Assembly (NCBI GenBank): GCA_002351535.1 | Contig: DEGR01000064.1 | Span: 124,001 to 188,000 of the forward strand | Length of the DNA: 64,000 nt | DNA from: Lachnospira sp. UBA2821 | GTDB taxonomy: Bacteria; Bacillota; Clostridia; Lachnospirales; Lachnospiraceae | Reading direction: 5' to 3' | In this document: positions 9,919 through 19,702 of the stretch, piece after piece | Position numbering within the stretch: the first letter of the stretch is position 1 | Layout of the letters: every line of letters begins with the position of its first letter | Made by a program: the position numbers and the translations under genes | Notes under the pieces: model-generated | Told to the model about the DNA's origin: nothing | Seen by the model: only the letters and a program-made list of their open reading frames with translations | Databases searched by the model: none

Positions 9919-11034
9919 TCAATTTCTCCCATTTTGAATATTAATGTTTTTCTCCAACCATATGCATAATTTTTCTATTTCCCAACGCTTAAATATTTTT
10001 TTTCGTATTTTATCAAATATTGAACCTGTAAACCATATTAAAATCGCCGTAAATAACACACAAGCTGCCATAACCAACACATTATATGAAGCATACCTTT
10101 CAAATGTACCTGTCATAAATACTTTTCTGACAAGTGGTTCTTCATGAAACAAATATACTCCAAATGATAACGGTGCAAAGAAAACAACAGCCTTTTTTAT
10201 AACATCACCAAACCGCATTTCTTTAAATATCATTACAAGTGCAATAGCACAAATTAATATTGTAGGTGATGTATAACCAATTATACTATTCTTAAATTTA
10301 TCAACAGATACAAAATCAAATTTTTGTCCGCACCCTGTCAAAAGCAAATATATTAATAATGTAGCAATCACACATATAATGTAGATGCTCATATATTTTC
10401 TCTTATCTACTGAATATGTAATTTCACTCTCACATTTCTTAATACATGCACCTACGATATATAACACCATAAGCCATAAAAAGCTATATCCTATCCGGGT
10501 ATACATTATATCCCTAAGCATAAACAACGGTATTATAGAAAAAATAATAAATATATATATCAGCAATTTTCGGGCTTCTTTCACATCTGTTTTTTCTACC
10601 ATCTTATCAAGATAAGGCATAAAAAAATAGAGAAAAAAATATGCAGTAAAATACCAGTATGTGTTATATTTAAGATTAAATATAGATTGCCATAAAGTAT
10701 CAATGCTAATTAAATTGGGTCTGAATATACAAAATACTATAGTTGTCGTAACTGTATAAAACAAAACCTGAAAATAAATATAAAACAATTTTGACAATCT
10801 GTGACTTGTGCCATACCCTACATATCCTGAAATTATTCCATACACATTTGTTGAGCAGAGTGCTGCTATCTCCATAAACCATGCCACATTATATTTTAGC
10901 GATAATTGTTCTGTTGCATCAAGTATTCCTCCATGTCCAAGAACATGCAATATAGGAATCATAATCATAGAAATAATTCTAAGCATGTCTATCCCATAGT
11001 TTCTCCTTGATATATCATCTTTCTTCTCTTCCAT
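9919..11034 (-). CDS. Acyltransferase family 3 membrane protein
   Basis: 371 residues with about ten membrane helices. The N terminus NYGIDMLRIISMIMIPILHV matches the acyltransferase-3 (OatA/WecH-like) signature, including the conserved His of the first helix, and SFGVYLFHE near residue 300 is the other family hallmark. Members O- or N-acetylate sugars of surface polysaccharides or peptidoglycan from a cytoplasmic acyl donor. No extracellular SGNH domain is fused, so it is the membrane-only form. It starts 20 bases after the HAD phosphatase gene, with AGGAAG before the ATG. The substrate is unknown. Confidence 0.88.
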   Translation of the reverse strand: MEEKKDDISRRNYGIDMLRIISMIMIPILHVLGHGGILDATEQLSLKYNVAWFMEIAALCSTNVYGIISGYVGYGTSHRLSKLFYIYFQVLFYTVTTTIVFCIFRPNLISIDTLWQSIFNLKYNTYWYFTAYFFLYFFMPYLDKMVEKTDVKEARKLLIYIFIIFSIIPLFMLRDIMYTRIGYSFLWLMVLYIVGACIKKCESEITYSVDKRKYMSIYIICVIATLLIYLLLTGCGQKFDFVSVDKFKNSIIGYTSPTILICAIALVMIFKEMRFGDVIKKAVVFFAPLSFGVYLFHEEPLVRKVFMTGTFERYASYNVLVMAACVLFTAILIWFTGSIFDKIRKKIFKRWEIEKLCIWLEKNINIQNGRN

Positions 11035-11053
11035 ATTTTTCTTCCTTTATTAA

Positions 11054-11836
11054 TTATATCAGTCCTAATCTCTTAAGCTCATTTTCAACTCCGTCCTCTT
11101 CTATCCGCTCCGTCTTATATTTTACATATTCAAATAACTTAGGGTCACTATTTCCCATGGCAACTCCATATTTTACATATGTAAGCATCTCCAGGTCATT
11201 GAAGCTGTCTCCAAATGCATATGTGTCTTCTCTGTCAATTCCGGTATATTTCAAAAAACGCTCTATTCCTACTGCTTTCGAATAAGCTTTTGGGATAAGC
11301 TCCATAAGAATATTATTATGATTTACGAATGTAAAATCATCACAGAATTTGTCATATACACCATTCCAGTTACTGGATTCAGTAAATGCTGCACTTATCT
11401 TTGAAATTCTCATATTTTCAAATTCAATCGGACGTATTCTGTCCCGTATATGATTCTTATATATATTATATATTTTTTCATACTGTCCTTTTGCAGACTG
11501 TTCATCTATATACATATACTCATGACCTTCCGGCACTGGTATAAATCCATTATCATTCATTGATATAATAATGTCTTTCGCAACTTTTTTATCCATCTCA
11601 CTAAGATATATCGATTTACCCTTATATTCCGCATATGTTCCACCACCTGCAATTATTCCATCAAATCCTATACCAAGTATTTCATCAAATATCATTGACT
11701 TAGTACGCCCTGTACATATCACCGGTATATGTCCGTTATCCCGCAGCTTTTTTATTGCTCTGTCTGCAGATTTAATCACACCACGTTTAAACTCATATAT
11801 TGTTCCATCTATATCAAAAAATACAACTTTGGGCAT
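11054..11836 (-). CDS. Cof-type HAD-superfamily phosphatase
   Basis: A 260-residue cytoplasmic hydrolase. Motif I is FFDIDGTIYEF (nucleophile Asp near residue 7), motif II is VICTGRT and the motif IV region is FGDSFNDLEML. A C2-type cap lies between. Relatives dephosphorylate sugar phosphates, nucleotides or flavin precursors, and the substrate cannot be told from sequence. The ATG follows GGAGGAG at 6 bases. It is the first gene of the operon running to the OGG-type glycosylase. Confidence 0.9.
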   Translation of the reverse strand: MPKVVFFDIDGTIYEFKRGVIKSADRAIKKLRDNGHIPVICTGRTKSMIFDEILGIGFDGIIAGGGTYAEYKGKSIYLSEMDKKVAKDIIISMNDNGFIPVPEGHEYMYIDEQSAKGQYEKIYNIYKNHIRDRIRPIEFENMRISKISAAFTESSNWNGVYDKFCDDFTFVNHNNILMELIPKAYSKAVGIERFLKYTGIDREDTYAFGDSFNDLEMLTYVKYGVAMGNSDPKLFEYVKYKTERIEEDGVENELKRLGLI

Positions 11837-11992
11837 ATATTTCTCCTCCTGTCATAATTAATGTGTTGCCTGACTTACGAATACTATTTTACACGAAAAA
11901 TGTATTTTTTTAAATGTAAATTTTCCCTTTATTTTTCTTACAATTCGTATTACAATATAGTACAGAGGTTATTGACGAAAGGAGTACAATTT

Positions 11993-12361
11993 ATGGCAAA
12001 AAAGTTTGGTAAGATTTTATTATTAGGAGCTGTTGCAGCTTCTGCAGTTGCAGGTGGTGTTGCACTTTTTAACAAGTACAAAGCATCAAGTGATGACTTT
12101 GATGACGATTTTCTTGATTATGATGACTTTGATGACGAAGATTTTGATGATGACATTGATTCTTTTGATTTAGATGAAGACTATGATGATCTCGATGATG
12201 ACTTCGATGAGAAATTCGCTGCTGCTGAAGAAGAGACTAAGGCTGAGCCTGAAGAAGATGAAGAGGAGTCTCCTGATACAGATACTACAAGTTCTGAAGA
12301 TGCTCCTTTAAAATCGAGTTATGTAACACTTCCGGAAGATGATTTTGATATTGAAGATTAA
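11993..12361 (+). CDS. Small acidic protein with N-terminal hydrophobic helix
   Basis: 122 residues starting MAKKFGKILLLGAVAASAVAGGV, with AAAGGAG 8 bases before the ATG (the open frame extends further upstream but without a start signal). After one hydrophobic segment (about 7-27) the rest is dominated by Asp and Glu, with repeated DDFDDD/DYDD strings over residues 35-80, then an EEE/PEEDEEE patch, ending LPEDDFDIED. It could be a membrane-tethered acidic tail protein. No domain is recognised. It is a single-gene unit ending at a terminator shared with pheT. Confidence 0.8.
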   Translation: MAKKFGKILLLGAVAASAVAGGVALFNKYKASSDDFDDDFLDYDDFDDEDFDDDIDSFDLDEDYDDLDDDFDEKFAAAEEETKAEPEEDEEESPDTDTTSSEDAPLKSSYVTLPEDDFDIED

Positions 12362-12398
12362 TTCATATCCAATTCAGTTTGTAATATCTTTATAAACA

Positions 12399-12442
12399 AA
12401 AAACAGACGCTTTAACACAAACCTGCTAAAGCGTCTGTTTTT
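12399..12442. terminator. Bidirectional terminator between acidic protein gene and pheT
   Basis: CAGACGCTTTA (12404-12414) pairs perfectly with TAAAGCGTCTG (12427-12437), flanked by A-run and T-run on opposite sides. It serves both convergent genes. Confidence 0.92.
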
Positions 12443-12448
12443 TATTGC

Positions 12449-14869
12449 CTATGAACGTAAATCAACATCCATCTGTCTCTTGAGATTTTTAAGAATCTTA
12501 TTTACAAATCTGTCAACCGATTCTGCTTCAAATGCTTCCTCTTTTGGACAGAATTCTATAGTGAATGCCATACTCTTCTTATCAGCCGGAATCTGTTCTC
12601 CTTCATATATATCAAACAATGTAATTGACTTAACATAATTACATGACTTTTTGATAATGTCTTCTATCTGGCCACATGTGACATCTTTATCCATTACTAA
12701 TGCCAGATCTCTCTTTTCCTCTGAATATTTTGGAAGTGGAGTGTACATTGTCTTTCTGTTATACCACTGCGAAAGATATTTAAGGTCAATTTCCATAACG
12801 TACATAGAACCTCTTACTCCAAGCTCACTCACAATGTCATAAGCAACTTTTCCAAGATATCCTATCTCTGCACCCTCACATTTGATTACTGCTGTCTGGT
12901 ATGGATGAAGGAATGACTTTTCACATGGTTCATATTCAAACTCGAGACATAATGTCTGCGCTACTGTCTGTGCTATTCCCTTTAATGTAAAGAAATCTTC
13001 ATCAGCTCCAAATACACCTACACATAATGTTTCTCTCTCATCGGGATATTCGGTAAGTGGAAGGTCTTTGGCAACAAATATATTTCCTACCTCAAACAGT
13101 CTTCCCTCCATATTACCTTTTTTCATATTTCTTTCCATTGCATGAATCATAGATGCCGCAAGTGTTGTACGCATAAGTGATAACTCTTCATTGATAGGAT
13201 TCATTATTCTTATTGCATGTCTTTCTTTTGCGTCCTCAGGAAGCTTTAACATATCCAGGTCTGAAGGTGAGAAGAATGAATAATGAATACATTCATAAGC
13301 TCCAACACCACAAAGAGCATTTTTAAGTTTTAATTCCTTCTTCTGTTTAAGATTAAGTCCACCCATTGTAACCTTTGCTGCAGGCATAAATGTTGGAACA
13401 ACATGGTCATATCCATACATACGGATAACTTCCTCTGCAACATCAGGATATGATTCCATATCTTCACGATAAGCAGGTACATGAATAGTAAGTTCATCAC
13501 CATTTATCTCGGGTGCAAATTCAAGTGATTCCATAATTCTCTTAATGTCGTCCTCTGGTACTTCAATTCCAAGAACTCCATTAACTTTCTTAATACTTAC
13601 TTTCATCTCCTTAGGCTCGATAGAATTACCTGTATTAACTTCAACTTCTGTAGCCGATACTTTACCACAGCCTAACTCCTCTATAAGATGAAGAGCTCTC
13701 TTCATTGCCATTACTGTTGAATATTCATCAACACCTTTTTCATATCTTGCACTTGCATCTGAACGTTTACCTAACGCTCTCGCCGTCTTTCTTATATTAT
13801 CTCTTGCAAACTTTGCTGATTCAAACATTACAGAGACTGTTGTTTCTCTTATCTCAGAATTAAGTCCCCCCATAACTCCTGCTAATGCTACAGATTTAAC
13901 ACCATCACATATTACAAGATTATTTGAATTAAGTTCATATTCCTGACCGTCAAGTGTAACTATCTTTTCACCATCATCAGCCCTTCTTACATTTATTTCA
14001 TTTCCTTCAAGATATTCACAGTCAAAAGCATGCATAGGCTGTCCGATTTCTTTTAATACATAGTTTGTAATATCTACAACATTTGATATTGCGTCCATTC
14101 CTACAAGAGCAAGTCTTCTCTTCATCCATAATGGCGATTCACCGATTTTTACGTCATGAACATAATGTGCTATATATCTTGGACACAAATCCTTTGCCTC
14201 AACCGTCACCTTAAATCCATCTTTTTTAACGTCCGTCATAGTATAATCAAGTGCCGGCATCTTTAACTCTTTATTGAGAACTGCAGCAACTTCCCTTGCT
14301 ATACCAAGTATACTCTGACAATCCGGTCTGTTAGCCGTAATTGCTATATCAAAAATCCAGTCATCAAGACCAAGAATAGGCTTAACATCTGTTCCTGCTT
14401 CTGCATCATCAGGCAGTACAAGAAGTCCGTTATACTCTGCACCCGGATACATATTTTCAGTAACACCAAGTTCAACTCCTGAGCACAACATTCCGAAAGA
14501 CTCATATCCTCTTAATTTACCCTTTTTGATTGTCATAACACCTTCAACAGTCTTATGGTCTCTGGCTGTCGCATATACAGATGCACCTACAAGTGCAAGT
14601 GGATATTTTCCACCTGCCTTAACATTATCTGCTCCACAACATACCTGAAACTCACCATGTTCACCTGCATCTACTTTACAAAGACTCAAATGTGTATCGG
14701 GAATACTTTCACATTCTTTTACAAGACCTACAACAACATTGCTGATATCTTTTCCGACTTCTGTTAATTCTTCTACCTCGAAACCACATGAGAATAATTT
14801 TTCTTCAAGTTCATGTGGTGTAATATCTATATCTACATAATCTTTTAACCAGCTCAATGGTACTAACAT
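12449..14869 (-). CDS. pheT: Phenylalanyl-tRNA synthetase beta subunit
   Basis: A full-length 806-residue PheRS beta chain. In order: an N-terminal EMAP-type tRNA-binding fold (about 40-150), the B3/B4 editing domain, a B5 domain, the catalytic-like module and the C-terminal ferredoxin-like anticodon-binding domain (KYSEEKRDLALVMDKDVTCG onward). It forms the alpha2-beta2 enzyme with PheS and hydrolyses mischarged Tyr-tRNA(Phe). It starts 30 bases after pheS with GGAGG at 8 bases. Confidence 0.98.
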   Translation of the reverse strand: MLVPLSWLKDYVDIDITPHELEEKLFSCGFEVEELTEVGKDISNVVVGLVKECESIPDTHLSLCKVDAGEHGEFQVCCGADNVKAGGKYPLALVGASVYATARDHKTVEGVMTIKKGKLRGYESFGMLCSGVELGVTENMYPGAEYNGLLVLPDDAEAGTDVKPILGLDDWIFDIAITANRPDCQSILGIAREVAAVLNKELKMPALDYTMTDVKKDGFKVTVEAKDLCPRYIAHYVHDVKIGESPLWMKRRLALVGMDAISNVVDITNYVLKEIGQPMHAFDCEYLEGNEINVRRADDGEKIVTLDGQEYELNSNNLVICDGVKSVALAGVMGGLNSEIRETTVSVMFESAKFARDNIRKTARALGKRSDASARYEKGVDEYSTVMAMKRALHLIEELGCGKVSATEVEVNTGNSIEPKEMKVSIKKVNGVLGIEVPEDDIKRIMESLEFAPEINGDELTIHVPAYREDMESYPDVAEEVIRMYGYDHVVPTFMPAAKVTMGGLNLKQKKELKLKNALCGVGAYECIHYSFFSPSDLDMLKLPEDAKERHAIRIMNPINEELSLMRTTLAASMIHAMERNMKKGNMEGRLFEVGNIFVAKDLPLTEYPDERETLCVGVFGADEDFFTLKGIAQTVAQTLCLEFEYEPCEKSFLHPYQTAVIKCEGAEIGYLGKVAYDIVSELGVRGSMYVMEIDLKYLSQWYNRKTMYTPLPKYSEEKRDLALVMDKDVTCGQIEDIIKKSCNYVKSITLFDIYEGEQIPADKKSMAFTIEFCPKEEAFEAESVDRFVNKILKNLKRQMDVDLRS

Positions 14870-14899
14870 TTTGATATCCTCCTTTAATTACTGCTTTAA

Positions 14900-15925
14900 T
14901 TAATCATCCAACTGCTTTAATACACGCAAATCTGATTCAAATAATAACTTAATATTATTTATACCGTATTTTAACATTGCCGTACGTTCTATTCCGATTC
15001 CAAATGCAAGACCACTGTATTTTTCTGAATCAATTCCACAGTTTTCCAATACTTTCTTGTTAACAATTCCTGCTCCAAGAATCTCTATCCATCCTGTACC
15101 CTTACAGAACTTACATCCTTTTCCACCACACTCAAAGCAACTACAGTCAACCTCTACCGACGGTTCCGTAAATGGGAAATATGAAGGTCTTAATCTTGTC
15201 ACTGTCCCTTCACCATATATTTTCTGTACAAATACATCAAGCATTCCCTGAAGGTCACAAAGTGTTATATTCTCATCAACAACAAGCCCTTCCATCTGTG
15301 TAAACATTGGCGAATGTGTTGCATCATCATCTGAACGGAATACTTTGCCCGGTGATATAATCTTAATAGGTGGCTTTCTATCCTCCATTACATGAATCTG
15401 ACCTGCTGATGTCTGTGTTCTCAAAAGGAACTCCGGTGACAAATAAAATGTATCCTGCATATCTCTTGCCGGATGGTCCTTAGGTGTATTAAGTGCTGTA
15501 AAGTTATAATAATCGTTCTCTATCTCTGCACCTTCATATACCTCAAATCCCATACTTGAGAATACATCTATAAGCTGGTTTCTCATCTGTGTTATAGGAT
15601 GAAGATTACCTGTGTGTATCTCCTTTGCAGGCATTGTAACATCTATTTTCTCTGCTTTATATCTTAATTCTAACTCTTTTGCTTTTATTTTCTCCTCAAC
15701 TGATGCAAATACATTAGTTGCCCATTCCTTTAATTCATTAACACCTTTACCATATGCTGCTCTGTCTTCTTTAGGAATGTTCTTCATTTCCTTCATAAGC
15801 TGTCCTATTTTTCCATTTTTAGAATCAAGAAATGATTTCTTAAACTCATATACTGATTTAGAGTCTGTTAATTTCTTTTCGCCTTCTAAAATACTCTGCT
15901 TGATTGCTTCTAAAGCTTCATTCAT
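14900..15925 (-). CDS. pheS: Phenylalanyl-tRNA synthetase alpha subunit
   Basis: 341 residues. An N-terminal coiled coil (about 1-85) for tRNA contact is followed by the class II catalytic core with HSPMFTQMEG, and the motif 3 region GLAFGIGIERTAMLKYGI. A Cys cluster (CSCFECGGKGCKFCKGTGW) sits in the core, as in many Firmicute PheS proteins. The ATG at 15925 is chosen because GGAGG lies 7 bases before it. An in-frame start at 15964 has no such site. Expression is controlled by the T-box leader upstream. Confidence 0.97.
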   Translation of the reverse strand: MNEALEAIKQSILEGEKKLTDSKSVYEFKKSFLDSKNGKIGQLMKEMKNIPKEDRAAYGKGVNELKEWATNVFASVEEKIKAKELELRYKAEKIDVTMPAKEIHTGNLHPITQMRNQLIDVFSSMGFEVYEGAEIENDYYNFTALNTPKDHPARDMQDTFYLSPEFLLRTQTSAGQIHVMEDRKPPIKIISPGKVFRSDDDATHSPMFTQMEGLVVDENITLCDLQGMLDVFVQKIYGEGTVTRLRPSYFPFTEPSVEVDCSCFECGGKGCKFCKGTGWIEILGAGIVNKKVLENCGIDSEKYSGLAFGIGIERTAMLKYGINNIKLLFESDLRVLKQLDD

Positions 15926-16020
15926 TTTAATCCTCCATTCTTGCGATGTTTTATCGCTTTTCACTTTGTGCCGGGTGTATTTTCCTGCAAGTATAATATT
16001 ACCTGACAGCCTTATGAAAC

Positions 16021-16312
16021 AAAAAATCCCGGCCGGGATAATATTACTTATCCTGACCGGGACGAATTATATTCGCGGTACCACCCATATTCCTGCTTAC
16101 GCAGACTCTCTGTTGCTTAACGCGCATCACGTTATTCCCTACTCATGCATAAAGTCATTAACTGTCTTTTATTTTAAGGAATACAGCTCCGGTGTGAAAT
16201 TCGGCCTTTCATTATCTGATATACTCTCAGCCGATGGCATATCTTTCTGTAGATAATTTGTCGATTAGCTTACTGTGCACCTTCATTGCCTTTATTGATT
16301 GTAAATAAATCT
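16021..16312 (-). promoter_or_regulatory. T-box riboswitch (tRNA-Phe) before pheST
   Basis: The minus strand carries the conserved T-box GGTGGTACCGCG (16074-16085 as CGCGGTACCACC). It is followed by a strong terminator: TCCCGGTCAGGATAA pairs with the arm at 16027-16041, then U6. The candidate specifier codon is TTC (Phe) at 16196-16198, followed by ACACCGG in the stem I region. Uncharged tRNA(Phe) should pair with the T-box and let transcription enter pheS. The specifier assignment is by eye. The T-box itself is clear. Confidence 0.93.
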
Positions 16313-16318
16313 GTTGAA

Positions 16319-16347
16319 ATTCTAGCACATATGAATTTTCTTGTCAA
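16319..16347 (-). promoter_or_regulatory. pheST promoter
   Basis: A consensus TTGACA -35 (16342-16347) and TAGAAT -10 (16319-16324), with a 17-base spacer, on the minus strand. The predicted start near 16312 gives a leader of about 390 bases containing the T-box. It lies just downstream of the DUF6062 gene stop. Confidence 0.85.
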
Positions 16348-16359
16348 ACATATTTATAA

Positions 16360-17091
16360 TTACTCTTGTATATTTTCATCATAAATACCGGCCATTTTCG
16401 TCATTGCCCTAGGTATTGCATCTTTTGACGTTCTCCATGGCTCATCCTTATGTCTGTAATCGAACTTGTCAATAAACCAGCTTAAATCCTTTTCCATTCT
16501 GTCCATATTTTCTATATAAATTTTATTTGTAGCCTCAACAAATGTATCAAGCGCATTGCCTGACAGATTAACCGGTGCAAGTTCTAATAACATTCCATAA
16601 TGCTTAAGACACAGACCTTTTGAAGTTTTATACTTGCTTCTGAACACTTCATCTTTTTCCCACAGATAATGTATTGTTCTTATATACCTTTTGAATGTTT
16701 CATTAATTCTGTTACATATAAAGCAGTCATTGTCAACCTGTTTTATATATTCCAATAATGCAGAATTCTTATCCTGCTTTTTAAATAGTCCTGTTTTTTT
16801 GCCACTGCTCTGTTCAATAAGTTTTCTTATATCTTCATTAGTTTTCTTTACATGTGTATGTAATACCAATGCCATTCCGAGCTTATTTCCCTGCTCAAAC
16901 ACCTGCATCATATGCTTCTCACAGAATCCGGCTTTATCGGTCATCGCTCTTATGTCATCTTCCATATAGCTTGGACCCATAGTAAATGACACGGCATTCG
17001 TCTCAAGTTCTTTATACATTGCACATACAGGACATTCACATTCCTTTGCAAATGCATCATTAACCGGTATTGTATATAACTGCTCTTTCAT
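16360..17091 (-). CDS. DUF6062 family Cys-rich protein
   Basis: 243 residues, cytoplasmic, no membrane helix. Regularly placed Cys/His motifs occur: CECPVC near residue 20, GFCEKH near 57, DCFICNRI in the middle and GLCLKHYG after it. They suggest two metal-binding half-sites. It resembles the DUF6062 family common in Lachnospiraceae, whose function is unknown. The ATG at 17091 follows GGAGGG. The alternative TTG six bases upstream is too close to it. It is the last gene of the glnS-DUF2225-DUF6062 run. Confidence 0.8.
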   Translation of the reverse strand: MKEQLYTIPVNDAFAKECECPVCAMYKELETNAVSFTMGPSYMEDDIRAMTDKAGFCEKHMMQVFEQGNKLGMALVLHTHVKKTNEDIRKLIEQSSGKKTGLFKKQDKNSALLEYIKQVDNDCFICNRINETFKRYIRTIHYLWEKDEVFRSKYKTSKGLCLKHYGMLLELAPVNLSGNALDTFVEATNKIYIENMDRMEKDLSWFIDKFDYRHKDEPWRTSKDAIPRAMTKMAGIYDENIQE

Positions 17092-17127
17092 CCACAAAAC
17101 CCTCCTGTTATACTGGTACGGCGAAAT

Positions 17128-17976
17128 TTATTTCTTTAAATCGTGCTTTATTCTGTCTTTAAGTTCTCTCGCTTTATCCTTTATTCTCGTAGAACTCTTA
17201 GTTGAAGTAATAATGTCGCTTATCAGTTTCATCGATACATTGAAATCTTTACATTTTCTTGCTAATTCGACTGTAAGATAAAGAAATGTGAACTCATCCA
17301 TGCCACATATCGGAAAATCTTCTGTCTGCATCGCAATCTTAAAGCCCTTATAAGCATTCTGTATATATCCCATCTCCTGCTTGTAAAGCTCCTGTTTTAC
17401 TTCTTTTACGTCTTCCATATCTTCCGGAATACTTTCTGACTTTCCACGTATAATCCATGCAGTTTTCAGACATATAAATGCTTTCTCACTGTTTTTCGCC
17501 TTCTTTACCACTGCATTTGCAAGTGCAAGCTGGTATCTGACTAAAGCCTCATCATATGTATATGTTGGTGCGGTTTCATCCACCCCTTTAAACTTCTCAG
17601 AGATATTCTCTCTTATAAGCTTAAGCTGTGTACTTGTCGATTTATCAAAGTATCTTACAAGTGCTGCATATCCACACTTATTACATACTATACAATCATA
17701 CTTTACAGGGTCAACAATACTATACTTTGCTCTCAAATCCGTATCCTGGCTTATAAGCTTATTCTTTCCCGCCCTTATAGCCTTTGCCTTGAATTTATTC
17801 TCACAACACGGACATGTATATACCTTGTCAAATAATACCTCTTCTTCTGTAACCTCTTTCGGTTTAACAGTATTTTCTCCCGTACTTTCGGCCTTCTTTT
17901 CTTCTTCAAAAAGGTCCATTCCTGCCATATCACCGAGTCCTAGCTGTGATAATCCTGAAAAAATGTCTTTACCCAT
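17128..17976 (-). CDS. DUF2225 family zinc-ribbon protein
   Basis: 282 residues. The N-terminal 55 are polar, then a CPCC motif and a CIVCNKCGYA motif about 45 residues later form a probable zinc ribbon. The rest is helical with TPR-like character. This matches DUF2225, a clostridial/bacillar family of unknown function. The ATG at 17976 has GGAGG 8 bases upstream. An in-frame ATG at 17991 precedes that site. It lies 15 bases after glnS and 36 before DUF6062, so the three are probably one transcript. Confidence 0.85.
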   Translation of the reverse strand: MGKDIFSGLSQLGLGDMAGMDLFEEEKKAESTGENTVKPKEVTEEEVLFDKVYTCPCCENKFKAKAIRAGKNKLISQDTDLRAKYSIVDPVKYDCIVCNKCGYAALVRYFDKSTSTQLKLIRENISEKFKGVDETAPTYTYDEALVRYQLALANAVVKKAKNSEKAFICLKTAWIIRGKSESIPEDMEDVKEVKQELYKQEMGYIQNAYKGFKIAMQTEDFPICGMDEFTFLYLTVELARKCKDFNVSMKLISDIITSTKSSTRIKDKARELKDRIKHDLKK

Positions 17977-17991
17977 AAGTAATACCTCCAA

Positions 17992-19656
17992 TTACTTTAA
18001 TTTGAAAGAACTCTTAAGTGAAACAATCCTGTTAAATACAAGATTATCGCTAGTTGAATCCTTCATGTCTGTACAAAAATATCCCTGTCTTACGAACTGG
18101 AATTTATCCTCCGGCTTTGTATCCGCAAGAGATTCTTCAACCATACAATTCTTCAATACTGTAAGTGAATTCGGATTAAGATTCAGATTTCCATTCTCAT
18201 CAAGTTTTCCTTTTTCCTCATCTACTATGTTTTCGTATAATCTTATCTCTGCAGGTACAGCATGTCTTGCTGACACCCAATGTATTGTTCCTTTTACTTT
18301 TCTTCCCGTAAATCCTGTACCACATTTAGTCTCAGGATCATAAGTACAGTGTATCTCTGTTACCTTTCCTGTTTCATCTTTTATAAAACTCTCACATTTC
18401 ACAAAATATGCATGCATAAGTCGCACTTCATTGCCAGGGAAAAGTCTGAAATACTTCTTAGGTGGTTCTTCCATAAAGTCTTCTCTGTCAATATATAATT
18501 CTTTGCAGAACGCAACTTTTCTTGAGCCCATGTCAGGATTTTCCTGATTATTCTCGACTTCAAGATATTCAACCTTATCATCCGGATAGTTGTCTATCAC
18601 AAGTTTGATTGGATCTAATACTGCCATAACTCGTGGTTTTGTAAGTTTTAAATCTTCTCTTATACAATATTCTAACATCGCATAATCTACAGAACTATTA
18701 CTCTTAGATACACCACACAACTCAACAAATTTTCTTATAGATTCCGGTGTAAATCCTCTTCTTCTAAGCGCCGCTATTGACACTAGTCTTGGGTCATCCC
18801 ATCCGTCCACTATTCCATCTTCTACAAGCTTTTTAATATATCTTTTTCCCGTAACAACATTTGTGAGATAAAGCTTTGCAAACTCTATCTGTTTAGGTGG
18901 CTGTGGATACTCAAGTTCCGTAACTACCCATTCATAAAGGGGTCTGTGGTCTTCAAATTCAAGTGTACATATAGAATGCGTAACACCCTCAATCGCATCC
19001 TCAATCGGATGTGCAAAATCATACATTGGATAAATGCACCATTTATCACCTGTATTATGATGCGTCATTCTTGCCACTCTGTATAATACCGGGTCTCTCA
19101 TATTAATGTTTGGCGATGCCATATCTATTTTGGCCCTCAACACTTTTTCACCATCATTGTATTTTCCTGCTTTCATCCCCTCAAACAGCTCTAAATTTTC
19201 CTCTATAGTTCTGTTTCTATATGGACTTTCTTTTCCCGGTTCTTTTAACGTACCTCTGTATTCTCTTATCTCTTCTGCAGATAAGTCACATACATATGCC
19301 TTGCCTTTTTTAATAAGTTTTATAGCTGCCTCGTACATCTGATCAAAATAATCAGATGCAAAAAAGAGTCTGTCTTCCCAGTCCGCTCCAAGCCATTTGA
19401 TATCTGCTTTTATTGATTCTACAAACTCTGACCTTTCTTTTGTCGGATTAGTATCATCAAATCTCATGTTGAATTTACCATTATATTTTTTAGCAAGTCC
19501 ATAATTAAGTAATATTGACTTTGCATGTCCTATATGAAGATATCCATTTGGTTCAGGTGGAAATCTTGTGGTTACATGGTCGTATACTCCATCTGCCAAA
19601 TCTTTCTCAATAATCTGCTCAATAAAATTCTTTGAATCTACAACTTCATTTTCCAT
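17992..19656 (-). CDS. glnS: Glutaminyl-tRNA synthetase
   Basis: A 554-residue class I synthetase. RFPPEPNGYLHIGHAKS contains the HIGH motif. MRFDDTNP and the catalytic-core region around CTLEFEDHRPLYEW are present. The KMSKS-loop position reads VTGKRYIKKL, a variant seen in clostridial GlnRS. The C-terminal beta-barrel anticodon domains are complete. It charges tRNA(Gln) directly. No T-box is visible before it, and it follows the M18 peptidase gene by 46 bases, so it is probably expressed as part of that run. Confidence 0.97.
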   Translation of the reverse strand: MENEVVDSKNFIEQIIEKDLADGVYDHVTTRFPPEPNGYLHIGHAKSILLNYGLAKKYNGKFNMRFDDTNPTKERSEFVESIKADIKWLGADWEDRLFFASDYFDQMYEAAIKLIKKGKAYVCDLSAEEIREYRGTLKEPGKESPYRNRTIEENLELFEGMKAGKYNDGEKVLRAKIDMASPNINMRDPVLYRVARMTHHNTGDKWCIYPMYDFAHPIEDAIEGVTHSICTLEFEDHRPLYEWVVTELEYPQPPKQIEFAKLYLTNVVTGKRYIKKLVEDGIVDGWDDPRLVSIAALRRRGFTPESIRKFVELCGVSKSNSSVDYAMLEYCIREDLKLTKPRVMAVLDPIKLVIDNYPDDKVEYLEVENNQENPDMGSRKVAFCKELYIDREDFMEEPPKKYFRLFPGNEVRLMHAYFVKCESFIKDETGKVTEIHCTYDPETKCGTGFTGRKVKGTIHWVSARHAVPAEIRLYENIVDEEKGKLDENGNLNLNPNSLTVLKNCMVEESLADTKPEDKFQFVRQGYFCTDMKDSTSDNLVFNRIVSLKSSFKLK

Positions 19657-19702
19657 TATGTCTGTTTCGTCCTTTCCTGTCTGAATATTTATATACTATA
19701 CA

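Noticed and set aside
16081..16260. Possible tRNA gene in the pheS leader
   Set aside because: Short stems and GG-rich strings are explained by T-box stem I and the antiterminator. No cloverleaf or TTCGA loop pattern in the right order was found.
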